Part shown: positions 26,745-35,107 of the stretch, in pieces
How positions within the stretch are numbered: position 1 is the first letter of the stretch
How the letters are laid out: each line of letters begins with the position of its first letter
Source: Pantoea sp. AS-PWVM4
GTDB lineage: Bacteria > Pseudomonadota > Gammaproteobacteria > Enterobacterales > Enterobacteriaceae
Assembly: GCF_000468095.1 (NCBI RefSeq)
Contig: NZ_ASZC01000015.1
Coordinates: 62,001-126,000, forward strand
DNA: 64,000 nucleotides
Reading direction: 5' to 3'
The notes under the pieces: generated by a model
The model's input: the letters and a program-made list of their open reading frames with translations, nothing else
Database searches by the model: none
What the model was told of the DNA's origin: nothing
Program-made: the position numbers and the translations under genes

Positions 26745-27560
26745 TTAAACGCGCGGATACTTGTCGCTATTCACCCAGGCGTGATCTTTCTCCCAGGTAA
26801 ATTTCCACAGACGTACCGGACCCGCCATCACGTTCAGGTAATAATTATCGTACCCCGCCAGCGTCGCCACCGGATGGTAGCCGCGCGGCACCGTCACCAC
26901 ATCCCGGTTATACGGTGCCATACATTCGTCGAGTGAACGATCGTCGGTATAGACGCGCTGCATGGCAAAACCCGGCTCCGGATCGAAACGGTGGTAATAG
27001 GTCTCTTCCAGGTAGGTTTCGTCCGGGCTGTCCTTCTGGTCGTGCTTGTGGCTTGGGTAAGAACTGGTCGCGCCTTCGTCGGTGTAGACTTCCACCACCA
27101 GCAGGCTATCAGCTGGCTGAGTGTCCGGCAGAATGTTATGCACCAGACGCTGGTTGCGTCCCTTGCCACGATGTTCGACCCCGACATCTTCCGGCGCAAT
27201 CAGGCGCGCCGGTAAGTTGCCCTGGCTGGGAGCGTTGCACACCGCCAGCTCCAGATCGCTATCGGCGTAGACTTCCACCTCATCGTTATGCGGCACATAC
27301 ACCGAATACGGCGGAATACGCTCGAACGGTGACAGACGCTTACCGAGATTGGGGAACTCCGCATGACGGGTTTTCACCGAAGCAAAACCTGCCACCAGCA
27401 CCAGACACAGCTCTTTATCGCCGCTGCTGAGTTTCAGCGTCTGTCCCTTCTTCAGCAGATAAGCATCAAAACCGACATATCCCCAGCCCGCGCTTTCCGG
27501 CGTAACATGCTGAATTCGGCCATTGCTGTCTGGCTGCTGCGCTTTCGCAAGTAGTGACAT
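26745..27560 (-). CDS. iolB: 5-deoxy-glucuronate isomerase IolB
   Basis: 271 aa from the ATG at 27560 (MSLLAKAQQPDSNG), which follows GGAGGAGG; a GTG three bases earlier is an alternative. IolB is a cupin-fold enzyme isomerising 5-deoxy-glucuronate to 2-deoxy-5-keto-gluconate, the substrate of IolC. Metal-ligand residues typical of the family appear in YPSHKHDQ and ETYYHRFDP. It is downstream of iolA by 23 bp, on the minus strand. Confidence 0.94.
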   Translation of the reverse strand: MSLLAKAQQPDSNGRIQHVTPESAGWGYVGFDAYLLKKGQTLKLSSGDKELCLVLVAGFASVKTRHAEFPNLGKRLSPFERIPPYSVYVPHNDEVEVYADSDLELAVCNAPSQGNLPARLIAPEDVGVEHRGKGRNQRLVHNILPDTQPADSLLVVEVYTDEGATSSYPSHKHDQKDSPDETYLEETYYHRFDPEPGFAMQRVYTDDRSLDECMAPYNRDVVTVPRGYHPVATLAGYDNYYLNVMAGPVRLWKFTWEKDHAWVNSDKYPRV

Positions 27561-27583
27561 CACCCTCCTCCTCTGTTGGCAGA

Positions 27584-29089
27584 TTAACCCAGGGTCGGCA
27601 TGCTGAATTCAGACACCGTCTGCTGACCGCTCGGCCAACGCACAGTGGCGGTTTTCATACGGGTATAGAAACGAACGCCGTCCGGACCGTGCACGTTCAG
27701 CGCGCCAAACACCGAACGTTTCCAGCCGCCGAAGCTGTGGAACGCCATCGGTACCGGCACCGGAACGTTGACGCCGACCATGCCCGCTTCCACATCCTGC
27801 ACAAACTCACGCGCGGTGTGGCCGTTGCTGGTGAAGATGGCGCTACCGTTGCCGAATTCGTGGCTATTGACCAGTTGCAGAGCGCTGTGGAAATCCGGGG
27901 AACGCATGATGCTCAGCACCGGTCCGAAGATCTCTTCGCGCCAGATGGTCATCTCTGAGGTTACATTGTCGAACAGCGTACCGCCCACGTAATAACCTTC
28001 CGCATGGCCCGGCACCTGATAGTTACGACCATCCACCACCAGTTTCGCGCCTTCCTGCTCACCTTTGTCGATATAACCCAGCACTTTTTTCTGGTGCGCG
28101 GCAGACACCACCGGCCCCATTTCATTCTCTTCCGCACCCTTCTGGATACCCGGACCGACGCGCAGCGCTTTGATCAGCGGCGTCAGGCGTGCAATCAGTT
28201 TATCGGCGGTGCCTTCACCCACGGCCACCACCACCGGCAGTGCCATGCAACGCTCACCGGCCGAACCAAATGCGCCGCCCATAATGGCGTTCACGGTGGC
28301 ATCAAGATCCGCATCCGGCATCACGATGGCGTGGTTTTTCGCTGCGCCAAACGCCTGAACACGTTTGCCGTGGGCGCTGGCGGTTTTGTAGATATGCTCG
28401 GCCACGCCGGATGAACCGACGAAGCTCACCGCCGCAATGCGCGGATCTTTATACAGCTGCTCAGCATCTTCGTTGGAGGAGTGCACCACGTTGAACACGC
28501 CATCTGGCAGACCCGCTTCTTTCAGCAGCTCCGCCATGCGCACAGAGGCTGACGGGTCGAGCGCCGGTGGCTTAAGCACAAAGGTGTTACCGCAGGCCAG
28601 CGCAATCGGGAACATCCACAACGGCACCATCGCCGGGAAGTTGAACGGCGTAATACCCGCCACCACGCCCACCGGCTGCATCAGCGAGTAGCTATCAACG
28701 CCGCCGCCCACGTTGGGTGAATTTTCGCCTTTGATCAGATGCGGAATACCGCAGGCAAATTCAATCACTTCAATACCGCGCGTCAGCTCGCCCAGCGCAT
28801 CAGACCAGACTTTACCGTGTTCAGAGACAATCAACGCCGCCAGCTCCTCACGGTGTTGTTCCATCAGAGCTTTGAAGTTGAACATCACGCGGGCACGACG
28901 CAGCGGAGAGGTCTTCGACCATTCCGGGAAGGCCGCATGCGCGACTTCAATCGCCTGAGCGACTTCGTCCGAGGTGCTCTGCGTCAGCTCACGTATCACT
29001 TTGCCGGTCGCCGGATCGTAAACAGGGATAGTTTCGTTGCTGGCGCTGTGGGTAATCTGGCCGCCGATAAAGTTTCCTACGATGTTCAT
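27584..29089 (-). CDS. iolA: Methylmalonate/malonate-semialdehyde dehydrogenase (CoA-acylating) IolA
   Basis: 501 aa, aldehyde dehydrogenase superfamily, MmsA group. It converts malonate semialdehyde, made by the aldolase step, to acetyl-CoA, CO2 and NADH, the last step of the route. The catalytic Cys near residue 281 is in GSAGERCMALP, and the NAD-site FNFPAMVPLWMFPIALACGN (part) is intact. It could also serve valine breakdown, but the context is inositol. It is the first gene of iolA-iolB and divergent from an iolI-type gene. Confidence 0.94.
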   Translation of the reverse strand: MNIVGNFIGGQITHSASNETIPVYDPATGKVIRELTQSTSDEVAQAIEVAHAAFPEWSKTSPLRRARVMFNFKALMEQHREELAALIVSEHGKVWSDALGELTRGIEVIEFACGIPHLIKGENSPNVGGGVDSYSLMQPVGVVAGITPFNFPAMVPLWMFPIALACGNTFVLKPPALDPSASVRMAELLKEAGLPDGVFNVVHSSNEDAEQLYKDPRIAAVSFVGSSGVAEHIYKTASAHGKRVQAFGAAKNHAIVMPDADLDATVNAIMGGAFGSAGERCMALPVVVAVGEGTADKLIARLTPLIKALRVGPGIQKGAEENEMGPVVSAAHQKKVLGYIDKGEQEGAKLVVDGRNYQVPGHAEGYYVGGTLFDNVTSEMTIWREEIFGPVLSIMRSPDFHSALQLVNSHEFGNGSAIFTSNGHTAREFVQDVEAGMVGVNVPVPVPMAFHSFGGWKRSVFGALNVHGPDGVRFYTRMKTATVRWPSGQQTVSEFSMPTLG

Positions 29090-29382
29090 GTCGTTGCCTC
29101 TTTAATGTGTAAACCAGCTAAGACTAAAAGCGTGATATGAAGCTATTACAATGAAATAAATTTTTCAAATACTTATTTTTGGAAAATTTCCTTTTAGCGG
29201 GCTGGATCGCATTTTTCCTCGCGCCCCATCCACGATGGCCGCCGCATAGATCGGGTATACAAAACGAAATATGAAATTTTTGCGAGGCAGATCCAATATC
29301 TGATATTTCATAATTCACTAACAATGAAATAAATGTTTTCTTTGGCTCCATCTTACCCGCACATCATTACAGGAGCCGCAGC
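29090..29382. promoter_or_regulatory. iolA / iolI-type divergent promoter region with ATGAAAT motifs
   Basis: No gene is seen. Motifs matching those around iolD, iolC and iolR occur at 29148-29165 (ACAATGAAATAAAT), 29261-29284 (CGAAATATGAAATTTTTG), 29302-29311 (GATATTTCAT) and 29321-29334 (ACAATGAAATAAAT). ACAATGAAATAAAT is exactly duplicated, once near each flank, and GATATTTCAT is identical to the copy beside the iolC promoter. Both genes are thus probably under the same RpiR-type regulator. Confidence 0.6.
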
Positions 29383-30198
29383 ATGGCCATCGATCCCACC
29401 CGTTTCTGTATTAACCGTAAAATTGCTCCAACGCTGTCGCTGGAAGCGTTCTTCCAGCTGGTGCAGCGTCTGGGACTGAACAAAGTCGAACTGCGTAACG
29501 ATATGCCGAGTGGCAGCGTCACTGATGGCCTCAGCGCCGCCGCGCTGCGCGCGCTGGCCGACAAATACCACATTGAAATCGAAACCATCAACGCGCTCTA
29601 TCCGTTCAACCGCGTTGATGACGCGCTGCTGGCGAAAACCGAAGCCCTGTTGCAGGAAGCGCAGCAGATCGGGGCCAAAGCGTTGGTGATGTGTCCACTG
29701 AACGAAGGGATCGCCATCTCCCCGGAACAGACGTTGGCAGCGCTGCAAACGCTAGCGCCGCGCTTTGAACATTACGGTATTCAGGGACTGGTGGAACCGC
29801 TTGGCTTCCCGGTCAGCTCGCTGCGTTCGGCGGTGAAAACCCAGCAACTGATCCGCGATGCGCAGGTACCTTTCAAACTGCTGCTGGATACCTTCCACCA
29901 TCATCTGTACGAAAACGCTGAGCTGGAGTTCCCGCAGGAGATTGATGTGAATCAGATCGGTCTGGTGCACCTGTCGGGTGTGGAAGATCGTCGCCCGACG
30001 GCACAGCTCACCGATGAAGAGCGCATCATGCTGAGTGATAACGATGTCCTGAACAGCGTGGCGCAGGTGAAGCGTCTGGAGAGACTGGGCTACAAAGGCA
30101 TCTATGCCTTTGAACCCTTCTCTTCCGAGCTTGAGAAGTGGAGCGCACAAGACATCGAACGTGAAATCCGCGCCAGTATCGAATTGCTGCAAGCCTGA
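29383..30198 (+). CDS. iolI: IolI/IolH-type sugar isomerase/epimerase (TIM barrel)
   Basis: 271 aa, xylose-isomerase-like TIM barrel. The segment KLLLDTFHHHLYENAE resembles the metal-binding LDSFHFH region of IolI, which interconverts inosose isomers (2-keto-myo-inositol and 1-keto-D-chiro-inositol). LVHLSGVEDRRP and YAFEPFSSE supply further conserved positions. IolH, a close relative of unclear role, cannot be excluded, so the symbol is tentative. The ribosome site AGGAG lies seven bases before the ATG, and the gene has its own terminator. Confidence 0.75.
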   Translation: MAIDPTRFCINRKIAPTLSLEAFFQLVQRLGLNKVELRNDMPSGSVTDGLSAAALRALADKYHIEIETINALYPFNRVDDALLAKTEALLQEAQQIGAKALVMCPLNEGIAISPEQTLAALQTLAPRFEHYGIQGLVEPLGFPVSSLRSAVKTQQLIRDAQVPFKLLLDTFHHHLYENAELEFPQEIDVNQIGLVHLSGVEDRRPTAQLTDEERIMLSDNDVLNSVAQVKRLERLGYKGIYAFEPFSSELEKWSAQDIEREIRASIELLQA

Positions 30199-30245
30199 CC
30201 GAAACGAACCCTTATCTGTGTCTCTGACACAACTTTGTAGTGATT

Positions 30246-30269
30246 GGCCTCGGTCGGAGGCCTCTTTTT
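30246..30269 (+). terminator. Intrinsic terminator after the iolI-type gene
   Basis: A stem GGCCTC/GAGGCC with a 5-nt loop is followed by TCTTTTT. The T-run ends at the stop codon of the convergent yhhS. Confidence 0.8.
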
Positions 30270-31488
30270 AATTCTCTTTGATTTCAATGGGCGGGCTGGC
30301 GGGCTGACGTCGGCTCATGCGCAGCGTACATACCAGCGCCAGACACACCAGTAGCGCAGTGAGGAAGTAGACCAGCGGCACTCCCGCGAAGCTCATAATA
30401 AAACCGGCAATCGGGCCGGTGATCCCCAACGACAAATCCATAAACGCGGTATAGGTGGCGAGCGCGCTGCCCTGATTCTGCTGCGGCACCACTTTGACCG
30501 CCACCACGCCAATCGCCGGGAAGACTAACGAGAAGCCTGCGCCGGTAAAGAACGCGCCAACCTTTGCCATCCAGGGATCAAACGACGCGGCAACCAGGAA
30601 CAGGCCCACCGCCTCCACCGCAAAGCAGATGCTGGCAACCCGTAGGCCGCCGAGGCGGTTGATGGCATTCGGGAACAACAAACGGGTGCCGACAAAGGCA
30701 GCGCTGAATAGCGTCAGGGCAAATGCCGCGCCATCCCAGCCTTTATCTTTATAGAACAAGGTAATAAAGGTGGCGATCACCCCGAAGCCCGCCGATCCCA
30801 TCGCCAGGATCAGGCCAAAGCCGTAAATCTTGCCCAGGACATCACGGAACGGCAGCGGTTTGGCTTTGCTGCCTTTCACCGGCGCACGCGGTAACGCCAG
30901 CGCAATCGCCAGCACACAGATGGCGATGATCACCCCGGAGAGCAGCAACAGCCCGCCGCTGTGGAAAATCACCACGCCAAGCGGTGCCCCAATCGCCATC
31001 GCCCCATAGGTGACAATGCCGTTCCATGAGATCACCCGACCAATATGCAATGAGCCAACCCGCGCCACGCCCCACAGCGAGGTGCCAGTGCCGGAGAAAC
31101 TCTGGCCGATACCAAGAATCACCCTGCCCAGGCACAGCAACCCAAGACTGAGCACCGTCCAGCTTTCGGTCAAGGCCGAAAGCAGAATGCATAACCCGCT
31201 GATAAAACAACCGAACAGGCCGATCACCACCACTTTTTTCGGTCCCCACTGGTCGGCATAGCGTCCGGCATGGGGGCGGCTCAGCAGCGTGGCGAGATAT
31301 TGCAGGCTAATCACCAGTCCGGCCCAGAAGGCACTATAGCCGAGGCCGTCATGGACAAAGCCGGGCAGCACCGCCAATGGCAAACCAATGGTGAGATAGC
31401 TGGCAAAGTTGAACATCACGATGGAGAGAATCAGTAAATTCAGACGGAAAGGCGTTAAAGCAGGTTCCGCAGCAGGCTGGTCAGGCAT
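30268..31488 (-). CDS. yhhS: MFS transporter YhhS
   Basis: 406 aa with 12 predicted membrane helices. The N-terminal stretch IVMFNFASYLTIGLPLAVLP, the motif-A-like SRPHAGRYADQWGPKK and the later VVPQQNQGSALATYT match E. coli YhhS closely. YhhS is a drug/proton-antiporter-like permease with poorly defined substrates; overexpression has been linked to arabinose or glyphosate tolerance in E. coli. It lies next to the inositol genes, but the orthology to yhhS argues against a dedicated inositol carrier. Confidence 0.88.
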   Translation of the reverse strand: MPDQPAAEPALTPFRLNLLILSIVMFNFASYLTIGLPLAVLPGFVHDGLGYSAFWAGLVISLQYLATLLSRPHAGRYADQWGPKKVVVIGLFGCFISGLCILLSALTESWTVLSLGLLCLGRVILGIGQSFSGTGTSLWGVARVGSLHIGRVISWNGIVTYGAMAIGAPLGVVIFHSGGLLLLSGVIIAICVLAIALALPRAPVKGSKAKPLPFRDVLGKIYGFGLILAMGSAGFGVIATFITLFYKDKGWDGAAFALTLFSAAFVGTRLLFPNAINRLGGLRVASICFAVEAVGLFLVAASFDPWMAKVGAFFTGAGFSLVFPAIGVVAVKVVPQQNQGSALATYTAFMDLSLGITGPIAGFIMSFAGVPLVYFLTALLVCLALVCTLRMSRRQPASPPIEIKEN

Positions 31489-31722
31489 GAGTAATTGCGC
31501 TCGTGTTTGACGGAGTTTTTATAACAGAACCTTTACTATACGCCTTTTATGCCGCGGCGCATCATAGCCTCTGATGATATTTGGTCATCATTCCGTCATA
31601 TCTCCACCGTAGACTCGCCGCCAGTGAAATCCCAAAGAGGATAACAATCTGATGCCGCTCCTGATAAACCATCGGGTGCGCGTGGCGTGCTGCCGCTTCC
31701 TGTTGTTAGCGGGAGGTGGTCA

Positions 31723-32436
31723 ATGACGCGTGTCGCACAACCCATCGAACTGAAAAACCTGAGCTGGTCAGCGGGTAACCTGACCATTCTGCACGATCTC
31801 TCCCTGACCATTCCGGCCGGACAAACGCTGGCGCTGCTCGGCCCTTCTGGCTGTGGCAAAAGTACGCTGCTGAAACTGCTGGCGGGTTTGCTGCAACCCA
31901 CGTCCGGCGAAATCTGGCTGGGCGACCAGTGCGTCGCCTCTGCCACCCACTGCGCAGCGCCGGAAGCGCGCAACCTCGGCATGGTGTTTCAGGATTACGC
32001 GCTGTGGCCGCATATGAGCGTGGCGCAGAACGTGGCCTTTCCGTTGCGTATGCGCGGGGTAAAAAAAGCAACGGCGCTGGAGCAGGCACAAGCCGCGCTG
32101 ACGCAGGTGGAACTGAGCGGATTTGGCGATCGTAAACCCGCGATGTTGTCGGGCGGTCAGCAGCAACGCGTCGCGTTAGCGCGTGCGCTGGTCGCACAAC
32201 CGGCGATTCTGCTGTTCGACGAACCCTTATCCAATCTCGACCGCGAACTGCGTGAAACCCTCGCACAACATATGGCGCAGTTGCTGCGCGCCGCCGGGAT
32301 CACCGCCGTATACGTCACCCACGACCGCGAGGAGGCCAATACCCTCGCCGACCGCATTATCCATCTGGCGCAGGGCCAGATGGTTTCAGTCACTGACCTC
32401 TCAGGGGAAAACCATGCCATCTCTCAAGTCTGTTAA
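31723..32436 (+). CDS. ABC transporter ATP-binding protein (FbpC/PotA type)
   Basis: 237 aa from the ATG at 31723, preceded by GGGAGGTGG. Walker A is GPSGCGKS, the signature LSGGQQQR, Walker B LLFDEPLSNLD and the H-loop VTHDREEA. It lacks the long C-terminal regulatory domain of many FbpC/PotA proteins. The order is ATPase, binding protein, permease, with a 23-bp overlap with the next gene. No TPP or other known riboswitch was recognised in the 234-bp region upstream. Confidence 0.88.
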   Translation: MTRVAQPIELKNLSWSAGNLTILHDLSLTIPAGQTLALLGPSGCGKSTLLKLLAGLLQPTSGEIWLGDQCVASATHCAAPEARNLGMVFQDYALWPHMSVAQNVAFPLRMRGVKKATALEQAQAALTQVELSGFGDRKPAMLSGGQQQRVALARALVAQPAILLFDEPLSNLDRELRETLAQHMAQLLRAAGITAVYVTHDREEANTLADRIIHLAQGQMVSVTDLSGENHAISQVC

Positions 32437-33388
32437 AACAGGAGCCATCAGCGCGATGATTTTGACTTCCGCCATGATGATGATGAACGATGCCGAGGCA
32501 CTGACGGTGTACACCGCCGGGCCGGGATCGCTGGCAAAAAGCCTCGCCGCCGGGTTTGAAAAACAAACCGGGGTCAAGGTGAATATATTCCAGGCCACCA
32601 CCGGCAAAGTGATGGCGCGCCTGGAAGCCGAACAGGCAAATCCGCAGGCCGATGTGCTGATCTCCGCCTCCTGGGATACCGCCGAAGACCTGCAACAACG
32701 TGGTTGGTTGCTGCCTTACCAAAGCCCCAACGCGGCCAACGTCCCGGCGGCGTTTAAAACCGATGCTTACGTGGCACAAGGCATTTCCGCGCTCGGTATC
32801 GTCTGGAACACCAATAGCCATACCCCGGAACCGAAAACCTGGCAGGACCTCACCGGCCCGGCATTTAAAGATCAGGTCACTACACCCGATCCAGCGCTGT
32901 CCGGGGCGTCCCTCGATCTGTTAATCGGTTTGCAGAACGGCGAAGGTGAAAAAGCCTGGCAGTTGTTTGATCAACTCAAAGCCAACGGTATGGTGATCAG
33001 CGGCCCGAACGCCCAGGCGGTGACGCCGGTGTTGCAGGGTGCGAAGGCGGCGGTATTTGGTGCGGTGGATTACGTGACCTACAACAACATCGCGCAAGGT
33101 GAGGCGGTGAAAGTGATTTTCCCGGAAAACGGCACGGTGGTCGCGCCGCGTCCGATGATGATCCTGAAAACCAGCCAACATGCTGCGGATGCTAAAGCCT
33201 TTATCGATTATGTGTTGTCGGATGAGGGCCAGCAGCAAGTGGCGAAGGCCTGGCTGATGCCAGCGCGTACCGATATCAAGGCACAACGCCCGCTGATCAC
33301 CGAGATTAAACTGTTGCCGGTGAATCAGGAGGGGGGCAGCGAACGCGCGGCAGTGCTGAAACGCTTTGCCACGCTGTTCGGGCAATAA
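32414..33388 (+). CDS. ABC transporter periplasmic binding protein (ferric/phosphonate/sugar-phosphate class)
   Basis: 324 aa from the ATG at 32414 with AGGGGAAA upstream; the frame is open further upstream inside the ATPase gene but has no family resemblance there. A Sec signal peptide ends near ...MNDAEA, and the mature protein begins LTVYTAGPG. The fold is that of family 1/6 iron-type binding proteins (ATTGKVMARLEAE, ADVLISASW, GIVWNTNS). The adjacent tyrosine pair that holds Fe(III) in FbpA proteins is not seen (GAVDYVTYNN), so a phosphorylated organic ligand is as likely as iron. Confidence 0.8.
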   Translation: MPSLKSVKTGAISAMILTSAMMMMNDAEALTVYTAGPGSLAKSLAAGFEKQTGVKVNIFQATTGKVMARLEAEQANPQADVLISASWDTAEDLQQRGWLLPYQSPNAANVPAAFKTDAYVAQGISALGIVWNTNSHTPEPKTWQDLTGPAFKDQVTTPDPALSGASLDLLIGLQNGEGEKAWQLFDQLKANGMVISGPNAQAVTPVLQGAKAAVFGAVDYVTYNNIAQGEAVKVIFPENGTVVAPRPMMILKTSQHAADAKAFIDYVLSDEGQQQVAKAWLMPARTDIKAQRPLITEIKLLPVNQEGGSERAAVLKRFATLFGQ

Positions 33389-33391
33389 GTC

Positions 33392-35044
33392 ATGGCGCGT
33401 GCCCTGTTTAACGGTTTGATCCTGCTGGCGTTGCTGGTGCTGGTGGCGCTGCCGCTGCTGTTTATCGTGCTCCAGGCGCTGTTTCCGCATCTGAGCGAGG
33501 GAGAGTGGCGTGGCGCTTTCAGCGCGCTGCCGACCCTGCTGGAGGACCCGCAGTTAGTCCCGATGTGGCTGGGTACGCTGAAAATTGGCCTGGGAGTGGC
33601 ACTCGGCAGCCTGCTGCTCGGGCTACCCCTTGGCGCGCTGCGTGGGCTGTTTCGCCTGCCCGGCGGGGCGCTGTGGGATCTGTTGTTTCTTATCCCCTTC
33701 CTGACGCCACCTTACATCGTCGCGCTGGCCTGGACGCTGGCGCTGCAACGCAATGGTTACGTTGCCCAGCTCACCGGGCTGAATTTTGACAGCCTGCTGT
33801 TCAGCAGCAGCGGCATGATGCTGGTGATGACGCTGAATATCTTTCCGGTGGTTTACTTCGCGGTGTCGCGTGCGCTGATGACAAGTGGGCAGCGTCTGGC
33901 CTGGGTGGCGCGGGTGCATGGCGCTTCCGCATGGCGTGCTTTCTGGCAAATCACCCTGCCCCTGACCTTACCGGCGTTGGCGGGTGGTGTGCTGCTGGCG
34001 TTTACCCTGGCGATTGAGGAGTACGGTGTGCCGGCGGCGCTCGGTGCACGCGCCGGATTAACCTTGATGACGGTGGGCATTGAACAGAAGCTGGCCGACT
34101 GGCCCATCGATTTGCCAGGGGCCGCCTCGTTGTCGCTGATGTTAAGCCTGGTGGCGCTGCTGGCGTGGTTTTGCCAGCGCAAACTGACCGGCAGCAGCGA
34201 TGTCACGGCAGTGAGCGGCAAACCGGTGTCACAGGATGCCGCCGATCCTGGTGGCTGGCAGTGGCCAATGTTGCTGTTGTTCACCGGGACCGTGCTGCTG
34301 GCGGTAGCGTTACCGCTGGGGGCCATGACGCTCAGCGGCCTGTTAAATACCTTGTCCGGTGGCATTCATACCAGCAACCTGACGCTGCGCCATTTCGCCG
34401 CGCTGTTCAGCCAGCAGGGGGATGCGCTGACAGCCTTCTCCACCAGCATCGGGCTGGCGCTGGGGGCGGCGTTGCTGACCGGGCTTCTTGGCTTTCTCAT
34501 CGCCTGGCGCGTTGCCGAGGGCAAAACCCGTCTGCTGGCGCTGATGGATGGTCTGGCGCTGCTACCGGCGGCCATGCCGGGGGTGGTGATTGGCGTGGGG
34601 TTGATTCTGCTGTGGAATCGCGGTTTCTGGCCAGTTTCACCTTACAACACGCTGGCAATTTTGCTGCTTTCCTATAGCTGCCTGCTGCTGCCGTGGCCGG
34701 TGCGCTATGTCAGCAGTGCCCTGCGCCAGCTTGGTCCAACGCTGGAACCCGCCGCCCGCGTGCATGGGGCGACGCGTATCCAGGCGCTGCGTTTGATTGT
34801 GTTACCGCTGGTGGCACCGAGCCTGCTGGCGGCCATGATGATGGTGTTTGCCGTCGCCTCGCGCGAACTGGTGACTTCACTGATTCTGGCTCCGGCAGGC
34901 ACGCAAACCGTAGCGATATTTATCTGGCGGCAGTTTGAGCAAGGCTCCGTCGGACAGGGCATGGCAATGGCCACCCTGACGCTGCTCGCCAGCCTCAGCC
35001 TGATGCTCGCCGCGCTGGCGTTGCTGCGCAGAAAATCGGGCTAG
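33392..35044 (+). CDS. ABC transporter permease with two fused permease domains
   Basis: 550 aa with about 12 membrane helices in two repeats. Each half has an EAA loop: RVHGASAWRAFWQITLPL and RVHGATRIQALRLIVLPL. A hydrophilic linker near residues 265-285 (TGSSDVTAVSGKPVSQDAAD) joins the halves. Such double permeases are usual in FbpB/AfuB/phosphonate-type importers. The start is three bases after the stop of the binding-protein gene. Confidence 0.88.
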   Translation: MARALFNGLILLALLVLVALPLLFIVLQALFPHLSEGEWRGAFSALPTLLEDPQLVPMWLGTLKIGLGVALGSLLLGLPLGALRGLFRLPGGALWDLLFLIPFLTPPYIVALAWTLALQRNGYVAQLTGLNFDSLLFSSSGMMLVMTLNIFPVVYFAVSRALMTSGQRLAWVARVHGASAWRAFWQITLPLTLPALAGGVLLAFTLAIEEYGVPAALGARAGLTLMTVGIEQKLADWPIDLPGAASLSLMLSLVALLAWFCQRKLTGSSDVTAVSGKPVSQDAADPGGWQWPMLLLFTGTVLLAVALPLGAMTLSGLLNTLSGGIHTSNLTLRHFAALFSQQGDALTAFSTSIGLALGAALLTGLLGFLIAWRVAEGKTRLLALMDGLALLPAAMPGVVIGVGLILLWNRGFWPVSPYNTLAILLLSYSCLLLPWPVRYVSSALRQLGPTLEPAARVHGATRIQALRLIVLPLVAPSLLAAMMMVFAVASRELVTSLILAPAGTQTVAIFIWRQFEQGSVGQGMAMATLTLLASLSLMLAALALLRRKSG

Positions 35045-35052
35045 CCTGTTTT

Positions 35053-35101
35053 GCGTGATAAATCACGCCGCTACGTCAGGTAGCGGCGCAATTTATTGCG
35101 C
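35053..35101. repeat. Inverted REP pair with compensatory stem changes
   Basis: The inverted unit (35053-35074) has core GCGTGATAAATCACGC and the forward unit (35080-35101, GTAGCG head) has core GCGCAATTTATTGCGC. Compared with the common GCGCGAT/ATCGCGC arms, both carry paired substitutions that keep the stem intact: C-G to T-A in the first and G-C to A-T in the second. The units are only 5 bp apart, between convergent stop codons. Confidence 0.9.
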
Positions 35102-35107
35102 TTTCAA

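Noticed and set aside
31489-31722. TPP riboswitch or Fur box upstream of the iron-type ABC operon
   Set aside because: Neither the THI-box CUGAGA-type motif nor a Fur-like palindrome could be found.
32183-32413. Upstream extension of the iron-type binding-protein frame
   Set aside because: It lies inside the ATPase gene, and the signal peptide begins only at 32414.
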